Below are positions 1 to 7,751 of a stretch of DNA of 64,000 bases, piece after piece. The position numbers and the translations under genes are program-made. The stretch is from JAHEJJ01 sp965212205 (GTDB taxonomy: Bacteria > Bacteroidota > Bacteroidia > Flavobacteriales > Flavobacteriaceae): the NCBI GenBank assembly GCA_965212205.1, contig CBDBUX010000011.1, positions 496,001 to 560,000 on the forward strand, read 5' to 3'. Position 1 is the first letter of the stretch. Every line of letters begins with the position of its first letter. The notes beneath the pieces are model-generated. The model did not search any database and was not told the origin of the DNA. It was given only the letters and a program-made list of their open reading frames with translations.

Positions 1-2
1 CT

Positions 3-1253
3 CAGCAATATTTTGAGAATAACGGGATCAAAATCCTGGGCAACAGTACGGAGATTGAAATTAGTACTAAAAATTCATCTTCCTGGGGTCCTTATTTAGC
101 CGGCGTTCCCGGGCTGGATCAGGATTTTGTGATCGAGATACCCGAAGTTGCCCCGTTTTTTGCGGATATAGAGATCCCGGATCTTCCAGAAATGCCTGAA
201 ATGGCGGCTTTACCACCTATGCCACCACTTCCGCCTATGGAATTTGGAGAATTTGATTATGAAGAATACCAGGAAAGGGGAGAGGCATATCTCGAAGAAT
301 GGAGCGAGCAATTCAGAGAGAGTTTCGATGAAGAATGGGAAGAAAATATGAAAGAATGGGGCGAGCAGTACAAGTCTAATATGGAAGAGTACCGCGAGAT
401 CCAGGAGGAACATAGGCGGGAACACGAGGCAATGCGGGAAGAACGACTTAAGGAGCAGGAAGAGATGAGGAAAGAGGCTCAGGAGATCCGCAAGGAAGCA
501 AAGCAATTGCAGAAGGAAGCCTTAAAAGAGGCGAGAAAAATGCATGAGGAAGAACGTCGTGTACACCGTAATGTGATCATATCAGGAGACAAAGTCAATG
601 CCCCTAAGGTGTATTATTATTCGCCGGATGGTAAAAGCGGAAAATATAAGGTGAAGCGTACCATCAAAATAAAAATGCCCAAATCGGTAAAGCTCAATAT
701 GAACGTACGTCATGGCGAGGTAAAACTGGCCGAAACCACCAGAGACATCAAAGCAACCTTGTCCTATGCAAGGTTGCTGGCCTCCACTATCGATGGAGAT
801 AAAACCGATATCGTAGCTGCCTATTCTCCTGTTCGCGTAGAACAATGGAATGTTGGCAAGCTAAACACAAAATATTCCGGCGATATCGCATTGAATGATG
901 TTAAATATCTAACACTCAACGCCACATCTTCCGATGTCACCATCAACCGTTTATTGAAAAAGGCCAAGGTCATTAACAATCTGGGTTCGCTCGACATACA
1001 ATCTATATCTCCTGAATTCTCAGGGGTGGAAATTGCGGTGAAAAATGGTCAGCTAAAATGTTTGTTGCCTGAAACAGCATTTAATATCAGGGCCACAGGA
1101 ACCTACAGTTCCATTGAGCTCCCCGAGGGATTAGTTGTAGAACTTTCTGAAAATCGATCACAAAAAATACAGCAGGGATACTATTTAAACAAAGATTCCG
1201 ATAAGCTTATCGTCATCGATTCTAACTATAGCGAAGTCTCTTTAAGACAATAA
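3..1253 (+). CDS. Adhesin-like protein with long charged helix (5' end outside window)
   Basis: The frame is open from base 3, so the true start lies before the window; the GTG at 129 is only the first start-type codon visible. Counting from 129, residues 15-42 are rich in Pro and Met, and residues 43-148 are a run of Glu, Lys, Arg and Gln with almost no Pro or Gly that should form one long charged helix. Residues 150-374 are short beta-type repeats (YSPVRVEQW, SSDVTI, YSSIELP) resembling the DUF4097-type putative adhesin fold. In Flavobacteriaceae such proteins often follow a sigma/anti-sigma pair; that upstream context cannot be seen here. The stop codon abuts the stop of the convergent minus-strand gene with no base between them. 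The function is unknown; the fold call is inference. Confidence 0.75.
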   Translation, partial: QQYFENNGIKILGNSTEIEISTKNSSSWGPYLAGVPGLDQDFVIEIPEVAPFFADIEIPDLPEMPEMAALPPMPPLPPMEFGEFDYEEYQERGEAYLEEWSEQFRESFDEEWEENMKEWGEQYKSNMEEYREIQEEHRREHEAMREERLKEQEEMRKEAQEIRKEAKQLQKEALKEARKMHEEERRVHRNVIISGDKVNAPKVYYYSPDGKSGKYKVKRTIKIKMPKSVKLNMNVRHGEVKLAETTRDIKATLSYARLLASTIDGDKTDIVAAYSPVRVEQWNVGKLNTKYSGDIALNDVKYLTLNATSSDVTINRLLKKAKVINNLGSLDIQSISPEFSGVEIAVKNGQLKCLLPETAFNIRATGTYSSIELPEGLVVELSENRSQKIQQGYYLNKDSDKLIVIDSNYSEVSLRQ

Positions 1254-1988
1254 TTATTCTATTAAAATCAAGGTCCCAAATATATCTGCGTTGATCCATC
1301 CCTGGTTCTTGTCTTCTCCTGCTACAAATACCGACCCGATAAAATTTTCCCTTTCCTTGCTTCCGTCGTTATCACAATAGGCAAGCGCAAACCCTATTTT
1401 CTTGCCGGCCTTAAGCCGTACAGCAGTATTGCTTCCATCGTCCAGGTAAGAGTCGGGGTATAACTTAACTCGCATCTCCCAAAGACTTATATTTCCATTG
1501 ATGCTGATCCGGGTAAAGACATGATCGTTGTATAATCGGGCTTCTCTGTCCGGGGCAAGATCGACCACATTTCCATCTAAGGCCACATGATATGCAAAAG
1601 CATTGTGGCTGTATTGATGCAGGCCCCCGGAATTATCTTCATCGATAAAAATTTCAACACAATCATCGTCCCAATATCTTTTAAGCGGATCTTTGCGCTG
1701 ATCATAGTAAATATCATCGGTGACCTCTGCTAAAATATAGATATATTTTTGGTCCCAAAGAAGCTTAAACCTGCCTTTAAAATCGGCATGGTCCATGGCG
1801 TCTCCAAGCCAGATTTGATCAAGGGGATACCATTGGGCTTTGTGCCACGCATTTTCAGTGGCTTTACCGTCTATCGTAATAGGTGGGTTTACTCTAAAGA
1901 CCTCAATAAGCTGATGGTCTTCCTTTGTTCGAAGGTCACCACACGCAAAAAGGCCGGTGGCAAGACACAGCAAGATAAAGCGATTCAT
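1254..1988 (-). CDS. CBM9-like domain lipoprotein
   Basis: A 244-residue protein with a lipoprotein signal peptide (hydrophobic 4-13, lipobox ending in Cys16, followed by GDLRTKED). The rest matches the carbohydrate-binding family 9-like fold: it opens with ITIDGKATENAW, the usual 'IDG-x-x-x-E-x-x-W' entry strand, and continues with a WDDDCVEIFID segment and a final strand set. Proteins of this type bind sugars or sit as accessory domains beside glycan enzymes. It lies downstream of the Gfo/Idh and DUF1080 genes on the same strand with a 159-base gap, so it may be read with them. A role in glycan handling is inference from fold and neighbours. Confidence 0.75.
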   Translation of the reverse strand: MNRFILLCLATGLFACGDLRTKEDHQLIEVFRVNPPITIDGKATENAWHKAQWYPLDQIWLGDAMDHADFKGRFKLLWDQKYIYILAEVTDDIYYDQRKDPLKRYWDDDCVEIFIDEDNSGGLHQYSHNAFAYHVALDGNVVDLAPDREARLYNDHVFTRISINGNISLWEMRVKLYPDSYLDDGSNTAVRLKAGKKIGFALAYCDNDGSKERENFIGSVFVAGEDKNQGWINADIFGTLILIE

Positions 1989-2147
1989 AGTTCATAGGTT
2001 TGGGGTTACTATGAAGTTACGTCAGTAAATTCTTAATCCAAGATACAATTTTATTCCTTATCACCATATCCTGGCACCAATTCGGGTCTTTACGACAGCC
2101 GTTAATGTTAGCTGGCACATGGTACGGTGCCTTGATCTTAGACAAGC

Positions 2148-3476
2148 CTATAGTTTCGGCTCCCACCCCGGTTCATAGTCTCTGCTCCAATACTTCATGG
2201 CTTTCTCACTATTGGTCACTTTCCCGTCGGAAGGGTTAATTTTAAGCGATTCCCCGGCATCAAATGCCATATTTCCAAGATGACAAAGCATGGTAGATAT
2301 ACCGGCATCGGCAATAGGTGAATTAAGCGCTTCATTTTTAATGATCGCGTTGAAGAAATTGGCAATATGCATAGCGTCCAGATCGCCACCACCCATGGTG
2401 TCGAGTGTTGCACTAACGCCCTGCTCGAACTCAAAGCGGATGGGACGGCCGTCCAGACCATATAATTTATAACCATCACGACTTAATTCTATGGTTCCCT
2501 TACTTCCATATATAGTTACTCCACGGCCCGGCTGTTCAGGTTTTATAAGTCCACGGCTATGTCCTGTCCAGGTGATGAACTTATTGTCGGCAAAAGTGTA
2601 AGTCACCTGCATATTATCGGGAAACTCCCAATCGTCTTCATATGAAAACTTACCGCCGAAAGCGGTCACAGTTTCGGGAAGGTCTACCCCCAGTGCCCAT
2701 CTGCAAATATCGATTTCATGTGTGCCGTTATTGTGGATTTCACCGGTGCCCCATTTGCGGAACCAGTGCCAGTTATAAGGGTGGATGTTGTTTCGGTATT
2801 GCTCACGTGGAGCAGGGCCCTGCCAGAGGTTCCAATCCAGGGTGTCAGGAACATCGATGAAATCTCCGCGCCCAATAGTAGCTCTGTTGTTCGAATAGTA
2901 GGCTTCACCCTTGTATACCTCACCGATGATTCCTTCTCTGATGTCCTTAATTGCTCTTTGAGAGGTGACTGCCGACCGTTGCTGATTACCCATTTGAACC
3001 ACTTTACCATACTTTTTTTGCGCCTTGATCAACATTTGGTTTTCTGCAGGATTGTGGCTGCAAGGTTTTTCAACATAGACATGTTTCCCTGCCTGCATTC
3101 CGGCAATGGCCATAGGCGCATGCCAATGCTCCGGTGTCGCGATAAATATCGCATCAACGTCCTTATCGTCAAGGATTCTCCTAAAATCCGATTCCTGGCG
3201 CGGGACATAACCTAATTTCTCTTCACACCAATGATTATGTGCTTCCATTATGGTTTTATCTACGTCGCAGTTGTAGATAACTCGGGCATTGGGGAAACTT
3301 GAAATACCCCTTATCAGGGCTTTGGCCCTACTTCGTACTCCAATTACTGCCACTTGTATTTGCTCATTGGGACTATTCCCCTTACTGTAAAGCCATGTTG
3401 GTGAAAGGCCAGCTGCTGCTACCAGGGCAGTGCTGCCCAGTGAAGTCTTTCTGATAAAATCTCGTCTAGTGCTCAT
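2148..3476 (-). CDS. Tat-exported Gfo/Idh/MocA family oxidoreductase
   Basis: A 442-residue NAD(P)-dependent sugar-type dehydrogenase. Residues 1-30 form a twin-arginine signal (STRRDFIRKTSLG followed by an Ala-rich hydrophobic stretch), so the enzyme should be folded before export. The Rossmann part begins near residue 40 (VAVIGVRSR), the family's conserved EKP motif is at 136-138, and the C-terminal half carries the usual Gfo/Idh substrate domain (HEIDICRWALG). It overlaps the upstream DUF1080 gene by 4 bases, so the two are translationally coupled. Enzymes of this family oxidise sugars, including C3 oxidation of glycosides; with a DUF1080 partner that is the likely role. The substrate cannot be told from sequence. 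Confidence 0.9.
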   Translation of the reverse strand: MSTRRDFIRKTSLGSTALVAAAGLSPTWLYSKGNSPNEQIQVAVIGVRSRAKALIRGISSFPNARVIYNCDVDKTIMEAHNHWCEEKLGYVPRQESDFRRILDDKDVDAIFIATPEHWHAPMAIAGMQAGKHVYVEKPCSHNPAENQMLIKAQKKYGKVVQMGNQQRSAVTSQRAIKDIREGIIGEVYKGEAYYSNNRATIGRGDFIDVPDTLDWNLWQGPAPREQYRNNIHPYNWHWFRKWGTGEIHNNGTHEIDICRWALGVDLPETVTAFGGKFSYEDDWEFPDNMQVTYTFADNKFITWTGHSRGLIKPEQPGRGVTIYGSKGTIELSRDGYKLYGLDGRPIRFEFEQGVSATLDTMGGGDLDAMHIANFFNAIIKNEALNSPIADAGISTMLCHLGNMAFDAGESLKINPSDGKVTNSEKAMKYWSRDYEPGWEPKL

Positions 3477-4864
3477 AATGATTCGTTGACAATGGGTCTT
3501 ATTTTAATATTCTTGAAAGCCACACGATCTCCGTGATCCTGCAGTAATATGGGGCCGCTCTCGGCCTGGCCGAAATCGGGCCAGTCTTTATACTTGCTCT
3601 CTGTTACTAATTTGCGGAATTCGTGACTAAATCGTTCGTATTCGAGTACCTTTTGACCATTTAACCAATGCTCCACATGATTATTATTGGAAATGATGCG
3701 GGCATGGTTCCATTCTCCTATCGGATACATATGTTTTTCGGGACTAGCGCGAATCAGGTCGTATAGGGACCCGACAGTACGGCTACCCTCATGGTTACCG
3801 AGTTTTGCATCGGCATGCCTGGCATCATCGAGGATCTGAAATTCCAGACCGATGGCAGATCCCGGACCTTTATTGAGTTCTGTATCCACATAGTATTTTA
3901 TGCCGCTGTTGGCCCCTTCGCTGAGTTTAAATTCGAGCTCCAGCTCAAAATCTGTAAATTCTTCAACGGTCACAATATCACCTCCGGCGGTAGATTCACC
4001 ACCCCCGGAAGCGAGTACGATCAGTTCCCCATCTTCAATTATCCATCCCTTTTCCGGGAAATGGTCCAATCTTGCACCTCTCCATCCTTCGGTTGTCTTT
4101 CCATCCCATAGTAATCTCCATCCATTCTTTTCCTGGCCATGCAGCAGCCGATTCTTGGTAATAACCGGAGGCAGCGGAGTGCTTTGGCCATACCTGGCTA
4201 TACTATCCTTGATAATCCTGATATTGCGCCAGATGATCTCCGAACCCTCCTGCTGAGGATCCCCTATACTATGTACTTGCAGACCTATAAAACCACTTTC
4301 GCATTGTTCATCTACCAAATGGGCGGTAGGCACACCATTCACCCATGTTTTTAAAGTGTCCCCGATGGCCTCTATACGATAATGATTCCAGTTATTTTGC
4401 TTAAAGGCCGCTGAGGCCTTTTGATCATCGACGAGGGGATGTAACCAGCCTCTGCTACCTTCTTCGTAGATACCACCACTCCAGGCTCGCTCCGAAGGAT
4501 CGATCTCGATCTGATAGCCATGCACTCTGCCATTTTGATAAAAAGGGAAAGAATTACTCCTGATCTGGATTCCGGAATTCATACTGGGGTCTACTTTGTA
4601 TTCCAGTTCCAATATAAAATCGGAGAAATGCTCATCGGTGGTAAGAAAGGTGTTAGGGGTATTCGCCACGGTTATACCTACTATCTGACTGTCGCGTACA
4701 TCATATCTGGCATTCCCACCTTTTATAGTCCAGCCCTTTAAGGTTTGGCCATCGAACAGAGGCTTCCAGGGTTCTGTGTCTGTTGATTCCTCTTTGCAGG
4801 ATCCTAAAAAAACAAAAACGAATATGAGAATCAGATAAGAGGAATTGCATTTGTAAGGCAACAT
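3473..4864 (-). CDS. Lipoprotein with two tandem DUF1080 (3-keto-glycoside hydrolase-like) domains
   Basis: A 463-residue lipoprotein (lipobox FLGSC, Cys23, then KEES). Two copies of the DUF1080 beta-sandwich follow each other: the first at about 33-217 begins WKPLFDGQTLKGW, the second at about 248-457 begins WRLLWDGKTTEGW. Each copy has the family's 'FDG-x-x-x-x-GW' start and a HARIISNNNHVEHW or HYRIEAIGDTLKTW core. DUF1080 proteins act on 3-keto-glycosides made by oxidoreductases such as the gene it overlaps. A single domain is the commoner form, so the duplication is worth noting. The first domain may be binding rather than catalytic; that is not resolved here. Confidence 0.88.
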   Translation of the reverse strand: MLPYKCNSSYLILIFVFVFLGSCKEESTDTEPWKPLFDGQTLKGWTIKGGNARYDVRDSQIVGITVANTPNTFLTTDEHFSDFILELEYKVDPSMNSGIQIRSNSFPFYQNGRVHGYQIEIDPSERAWSGGIYEEGSRGWLHPLVDDQKASAAFKQNNWNHYRIEAIGDTLKTWVNGVPTAHLVDEQCESGFIGLQVHSIGDPQQEGSEIIWRNIRIIKDSIARYGQSTPLPPVITKNRLLHGQEKNGWRLLWDGKTTEGWRGARLDHFPEKGWIIEDGELIVLASGGGESTAGGDIVTVEEFTDFELELEFKLSEGANSGIKYYVDTELNKGPGSAIGLEFQILDDARHADAKLGNHEGSRTVGSLYDLIRASPEKHMYPIGEWNHARIISNNNHVEHWLNGQKVLEYERFSHEFRKLVTESKYKDWPDFGQAESGPILLQDHGDRVAFKNIKIRPIVNESL

Positions 4865-4918
4865 AATCGAAAAAATTCCAGGTTGGTGATGCCTAAAGAT
4901 AGATGTTGGACACTACAA

Positions 4919-4950
4919 ATAAAAAAAGCGACCCTTAAAAAGTCGCTTTG
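4919..4950 (-). terminator. Rho-independent terminator after msrA
   Basis: Inverted repeat with arms AAAGCGAC (4925-4932) and GTCGCTTT (4942-4949) around a 9-base loop. On the minus strand it is followed by a run of T, 24 bases past the msrA stop codon. Confidence 0.85.
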
Positions 4951-4973
4951 TAATAGCTTTGAATTCCAGGCCT

Positions 4974-5651
4974 TTAATGTGCCTCTTCTTTTAAATATTC
5001 AGGAAAGTTCTTTTTAAAACGATTGAGCCTGGGGATGGATATATTTTGAATATAGCCGTTATTAGGATTTTTCCTTTCATAGTCCTGGTGATATTCTTCT
5101 GCTTTATAAAAAACCTTGAAAGGTACTACCTGGGTTACGATAGGCAGATCGTAAACCTTGTTATCTTCCAATGCTTTGATATAGGAATCGATCACATTTT
5201 TCTGATTTTCATCCTTGTAAAAGGCTATGGAGCGATATTGAGCACCCTTGTCTGGCCCTTGACGATTGAGGCTGGTTGGGTCATGGGAGCCAAAAAACAC
5301 CTGGACTAACTGGAAAAATGAGATCTCTGATGGATCGTAATAGACCTCTACGGCCTCTGCATGCCCGGTTCGGCCATAAGCTACCTGTTCATAACTAGGG
5401 TCTGCTTCCGGTCCTCCGGAATATCCTGAAACAACTTCCTTTACTCCTTTAACGCTTTCAAATATGGCCTCCACACACCAAAAACATCCGCTGGCAAAAT
5501 AAGCCGTTTCATATTGCTGCAAGGCTTTGGCATCTGGTTTTACCACCTCTGCTACCTGGGCATCCTGCTGAGCTTTCTTTTTCACCTGGGGCTGACATGC
5601 CAGTGTTCCCAGGGAGAACATGACAAGTAATATAATACTTAACTTTTTCAT
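4974..5651 (-). CDS. msrA: Peptide-methionine (S)-S-oxide reductase, lipoprotein form
   Basis: Reduces the S-epimer of methionine sulfoxide in oxidised proteins. The catalytic GCFWCVE motif follows an N-terminal signal, and the later VSGYSGG, YGRTGHAEAVEV and DPTSLNRQGPDKG blocks are all present. I chose the start at 5651 (MKKLSIILL...) over the in-frame ATG at 5675, because the shorter form gives a normal lipoprotein signal with lipobox Cys19. The protein is therefore probably anchored in the envelope and repairs periplasmic or surface proteins. No fused MsrB domain is present. It stands alone between a terminator and a divergent M23 gene. Confidence 0.95.
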   Translation of the reverse strand: MKKLSIILLVMFSLGTLACQPQVKKKAQQDAQVAEVVKPDAKALQQYETAYFASGCFWCVEAIFESVKGVKEVVSGYSGGPEADPSYEQVAYGRTGHAEAVEVYYDPSEISFFQLVQVFFGSHDPTSLNRQGPDKGAQYRSIAFYKDENQKNVIDSYIKALEDNKVYDLPIVTQVVPFKVFYKAEEYHQDYERKNPNNGYIQNISIPRLNRFKKNFPEYLKEEAH

Positions 5652-5764
5652 TTTCTGTACTTTATGATATTTCAAAAATCTTAAATCCTAAACTATTGTG
5701 GGGTTAAAATGCTGTTAATTCAGCATAAGAATTTCCTATATTGAGTCGGGCTTAACTCCGATAA

Positions 5765-6445
5765 ATGACAAAAGAGGAAAAAATTATCTATAATTGCTCG
5801 AAAACCCGATTGAACATAGTAGATATCGGGCGATCACATCCCGTATACACAAGATTAGACCTTTCGCAACAAAATGAAGTGCTTTCTGACTATGATATCA
5901 CCGATGCCCTGCAGTGTCAGGCCTATATCGATGCTGTTTTGTATAGTAAAAAGGCCGATATAGCCTATGGAGGTTATCTGGAACGACGCAACCTTTATCA
6001 AAATAGCACACATTTTAATCACGCAGGCCAGCAAGATCGGAATATTCACCTGGGGATCGACCTGTGGGTAAAGGCTGGTACCCCATTGCTCGCCCCCCTG
6101 TCAGGTAAGATCCACAGTTTTGCCAATAATGGTGGATATGGAAATTATGGCCCCACAATCATTTTAGTACATTCGACCCCAGCCCTGAAGTTTTATACCT
6201 TATATGGTCACTTGTCCAGGACTTCACTGGAAAATATTGCGGAGGGAAAGATTGTGTCTCAGGGATCCGTGCTTGGAGCAGTAGGAAATACCCCGGAAAA
6301 TGGTGGTTATGCACCTCATTTACACTTTCAAATCATATTAGAGCTACAGGGGTACAAGGGCGACTATCCGGGGGTAAGTACTCATCAGGATAGAAATTTC
6401 TATCAAAAAAACTGTCCGGATCCTAATTTACTGCTCAAAATCTGA
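5765..6445 (+). CDS. M23 family metallopeptidase without signal peptide
   Basis: A 226-residue protein. The M23 (LytM) core lies at about 93-195 with the expected zinc ligands: His95 and Asp99 in HLGID, His149 in LYGHL, and His187 in HLHF. The N-terminal 90 residues have no signal peptide or membrane segment, so either export is atypical or the protein acts in the cytosol. The C-terminus (CPDPNLLLKI) resembles the M23 module fused to class-III aminotransferases and kinase-like domains in other bacteria. That suggests a small-molecule or modified-sugar role rather than classical peptidoglycan cutting; this is inference. It is a single gene, divergent from msrA. Confidence 0.8.
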   Translation: MTKEEKIIYNCSKTRLNIVDIGRSHPVYTRLDLSQQNEVLSDYDITDALQCQAYIDAVLYSKKADIAYGGYLERRNLYQNSTHFNHAGQQDRNIHLGIDLWVKAGTPLLAPLSGKIHSFANNGGYGNYGPTIILVHSTPALKFYTLYGHLSRTSLENIAEGKIVSQGSVLGAVGNTPENGGYAPHLHFQIILELQGYKGDYPGVSTHQDRNFYQKNCPDPNLLLKI

Positions 6446-6489
6446 CCGGGAAACTTCCGCTCAAATACACCTTTTGTCGGTCAGATGTT

Positions 6490-6521
6490 TTGAGGTTTTG
6501 ATCCGTTCACCGATAGTTTTT
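6490..6521 (+). promoter_or_regulatory. Candidate promoter of secreted-protein gene, copy 1
   Basis: TTG at 6490-6492, 21-base spacer, then TAGTTTTT at 6514-6521, one base off the flavobacterial TAnnTTTG element. It would give a leader of roughly 100 bases. The same site occurs in copy 2 at 9829-9860. Confidence 0.4.
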
Positions 6522-6599
6522 TGCACTTCAACCGACTTTCTGCCAGATACCGAAAAATAAGGGTTCTTCGACGAATTACATCCTCGATTTGAGGCTATA

Positions 6600-6626
6600 G
6601 GGCCGTTTTATATATATAAAACGCCC
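6600..6626 (+). promoter_or_regulatory. Leader hairpin just before the start codon, copy 1
   Basis: Near-perfect inverted repeat: GGGC plus GTTTTATA on the left, with one bulged C, pairs with TATAAAACGCCC on the right. It ends 6 bases before the ATG at 6633, so in the mRNA it would cover the ribosome-binding region. It is not followed by T residues, so it is not a terminator. An operator for a protein is an alternative. Confidence 0.5.
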
Positions 6627-6632
6627 TTAGTT

Positions 6633-6860
6633 ATGAAAGCAATAGTAACCATCATCTTTATCCTCTTCATCGGACTGACTGCTCAGGCTCAAAATCAGAC
6701 CGAAGAAGTAAAGGTTGAGACCGTTAAGACTGAGATCGTAGTTGTAACTCAAATCACTCAGGAAGACAACGCTATCGCTCGTTTGTACAGAAGGCCTAAC
6801 AGCAGGATCAAAAAAGCTTTAAACTTCACTACAAAAAGAAACAGAGCTAAACTGGCGTAA
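6633..6860 (+). CDS. Small secreted protein, duplicated gene copy 1
   Basis: A 75-residue precursor. Residues 1-20 form a clear Sec signal peptide ending AQA before Gln20/21. The mature part of about 55 residues is split in charge: the first half is acidic and valine-rich (EEVKVETVKTEIVV), the last 30 residues are strongly basic (RLYRRPNSRIKKALNF, then KRNRAKLA). There are no Cys residues and no known domain. The protein is identical to that encoded at 9972-10199 and related to the one at 15540-15800 through the shared core IAR-(L/V)-Y, N-x-R, KAL-x-F-x-T and a final KL(A/T). The function is unknown; a secreted peptide or envelope-binding factor would fit the charge pattern. Confidence 0.85.
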   Translation: MKAIVTIIFILFIGLTAQAQNQTEEVKVETVKTEIVVVTQITQEDNAIARLYRRPNSRIKKALNFTTKRNRAKLA

Positions 6861-6880
6861 TCAATTCCCGGAAATAGTAT

Positions 6881-7645
6881 TTAAGCTTCCAATTCTTCAT
6901 AAACCATCTCCTCAGAAATCTCGGGCTTATTGCCCATATATTCCTTACCTCTTAGTCTTGAGACTGTGTAAGCTGTTAGTTCCTCATCAGGGTAGGACCG
7001 GATCAGGTCCTGGATCGATTTGATATCTAACTCGTCTTCAATTGCCTGTAACCATGCATCTTCCAGTTCATCGGGAAGAATAAGAGGCATTCTTGGACCT
7101 TTTATCTTCGGATTGTTGTGGATCCTTGCCAACATCGGATTTCCTTCGGTGGTCACAATGGTAAAAGAAGAGATCCATTCCCCTGTACCTGGGTCCTGCC
7201 AGTCGCTCCACAAAGCCGCAAGGGCCATTGGGAGACCGTCTTTTCTATGGATATAAAAAGGAAATGTCTTTCCACCATGATGATGATGTTCATAAAAGCC
7301 CTCTACATAGCAAATGGCACGTTTATTTCTTGCTGAATAGCGGAAAGAAGGTTTTTCGAAAATGGTCTCACCCCTGGCATTTAGGGTGTTATTCCATATT
7401 TTCTTTTTCTGTACCTCATCCTTTACCCAGTGGGGGATCAGGCCCCAGGTAGCAACTGCTGGTATTTCGGGTTCCGCATCCGTGTAGATCAAGACCTTTG
7501 GATGTTGAAAACCTGAGGCATGGAAGAGCGGAAGATCGATGTAGGGGGCCAGTCTTTTTTCGATTTCTACGATCGCCTCGTCATCGTTGTATCTACGGGC
7601 TCTTTTTAATTGGGCTTCCAGACTTGTTTTAATGTCGTAGCACAT
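6881..7645 (-). CDS. SOS response-associated peptidase (SRAP/YedK/HMCES family)
   Basis: A 254-residue SRAP protein. Members form a thiazolidine cross-link through Cys2 with abasic sites in single-stranded DNA and so protect them. The key residues are present: Cys2 (MCYD), Asn89 in NARGE, Glu119 in GFYEH, and His176 in ARIHNNPK followed by RMPLIL. The family's usual GFYEW is GFYEHHHH here, an odd His run next to the active-site Glu. The length is normal. It is convergent with the small secreted gene (20-base gap). It sits between the two 401-bp repeats together with the SDR and hydrolase genes. Confidence 0.93.
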   Translation of the reverse strand: MCYDIKTSLEAQLKRARRYNDDEAIVEIEKRLAPYIDLPLFHASGFQHPKVLIYTDAEPEIPAVATWGLIPHWVKDEVQKKKIWNNTLNARGETIFEKPSFRYSARNKRAICYVEGFYEHHHHGGKTFPFYIHRKDGLPMALAALWSDWQDPGTGEWISSFTIVTTEGNPMLARIHNNPKIKGPRMPLILPDELEDAWLQAIEDELDIKSIQDLIRSYPDEELTAYTVSRLRGKEYMGNKPEISEEMVYEELEA

Positions 7646-7751
7646 ATAATAAAAATAGATTAATAATATGATCCCGGCCTATCCTATAGGCCTTAGACGC
7701 CGATTATGGGTTGCAGATTCCATCCAAAGTTCAGAATTAAAGTTTTAGCGA

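Larger units (their letters stand above)
6461..6861 (+). repeat. Perfect 401-bp direct repeat, copy 1
   Basis: Bases 6461-6861 equal bases 9800-10200 with no mismatch that I can find by reading (constant offset 3339). Identity stops abruptly at both ends. The unit holds a probable promoter, a leader with an A/T-rich hairpin, and the whole 75-residue secreted-protein gene, but no terminator. Confidence 0.97.

Noticed and set aside
2718..3215. Open frame of 165 codons on the plus strand inside the Gfo/Idh gene
   Set aside because: It lies fully antisense to a clear enzyme gene, has no domain or signal and no promoter; a shadow of biased codon use.
7675..7696. Short GGCCTAT/ATAGGCC hairpin upstream of the SDR stop as terminator
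   Set aside because: No T tract on either side and it is not close enough to a gene end on the right strand to be convincing.
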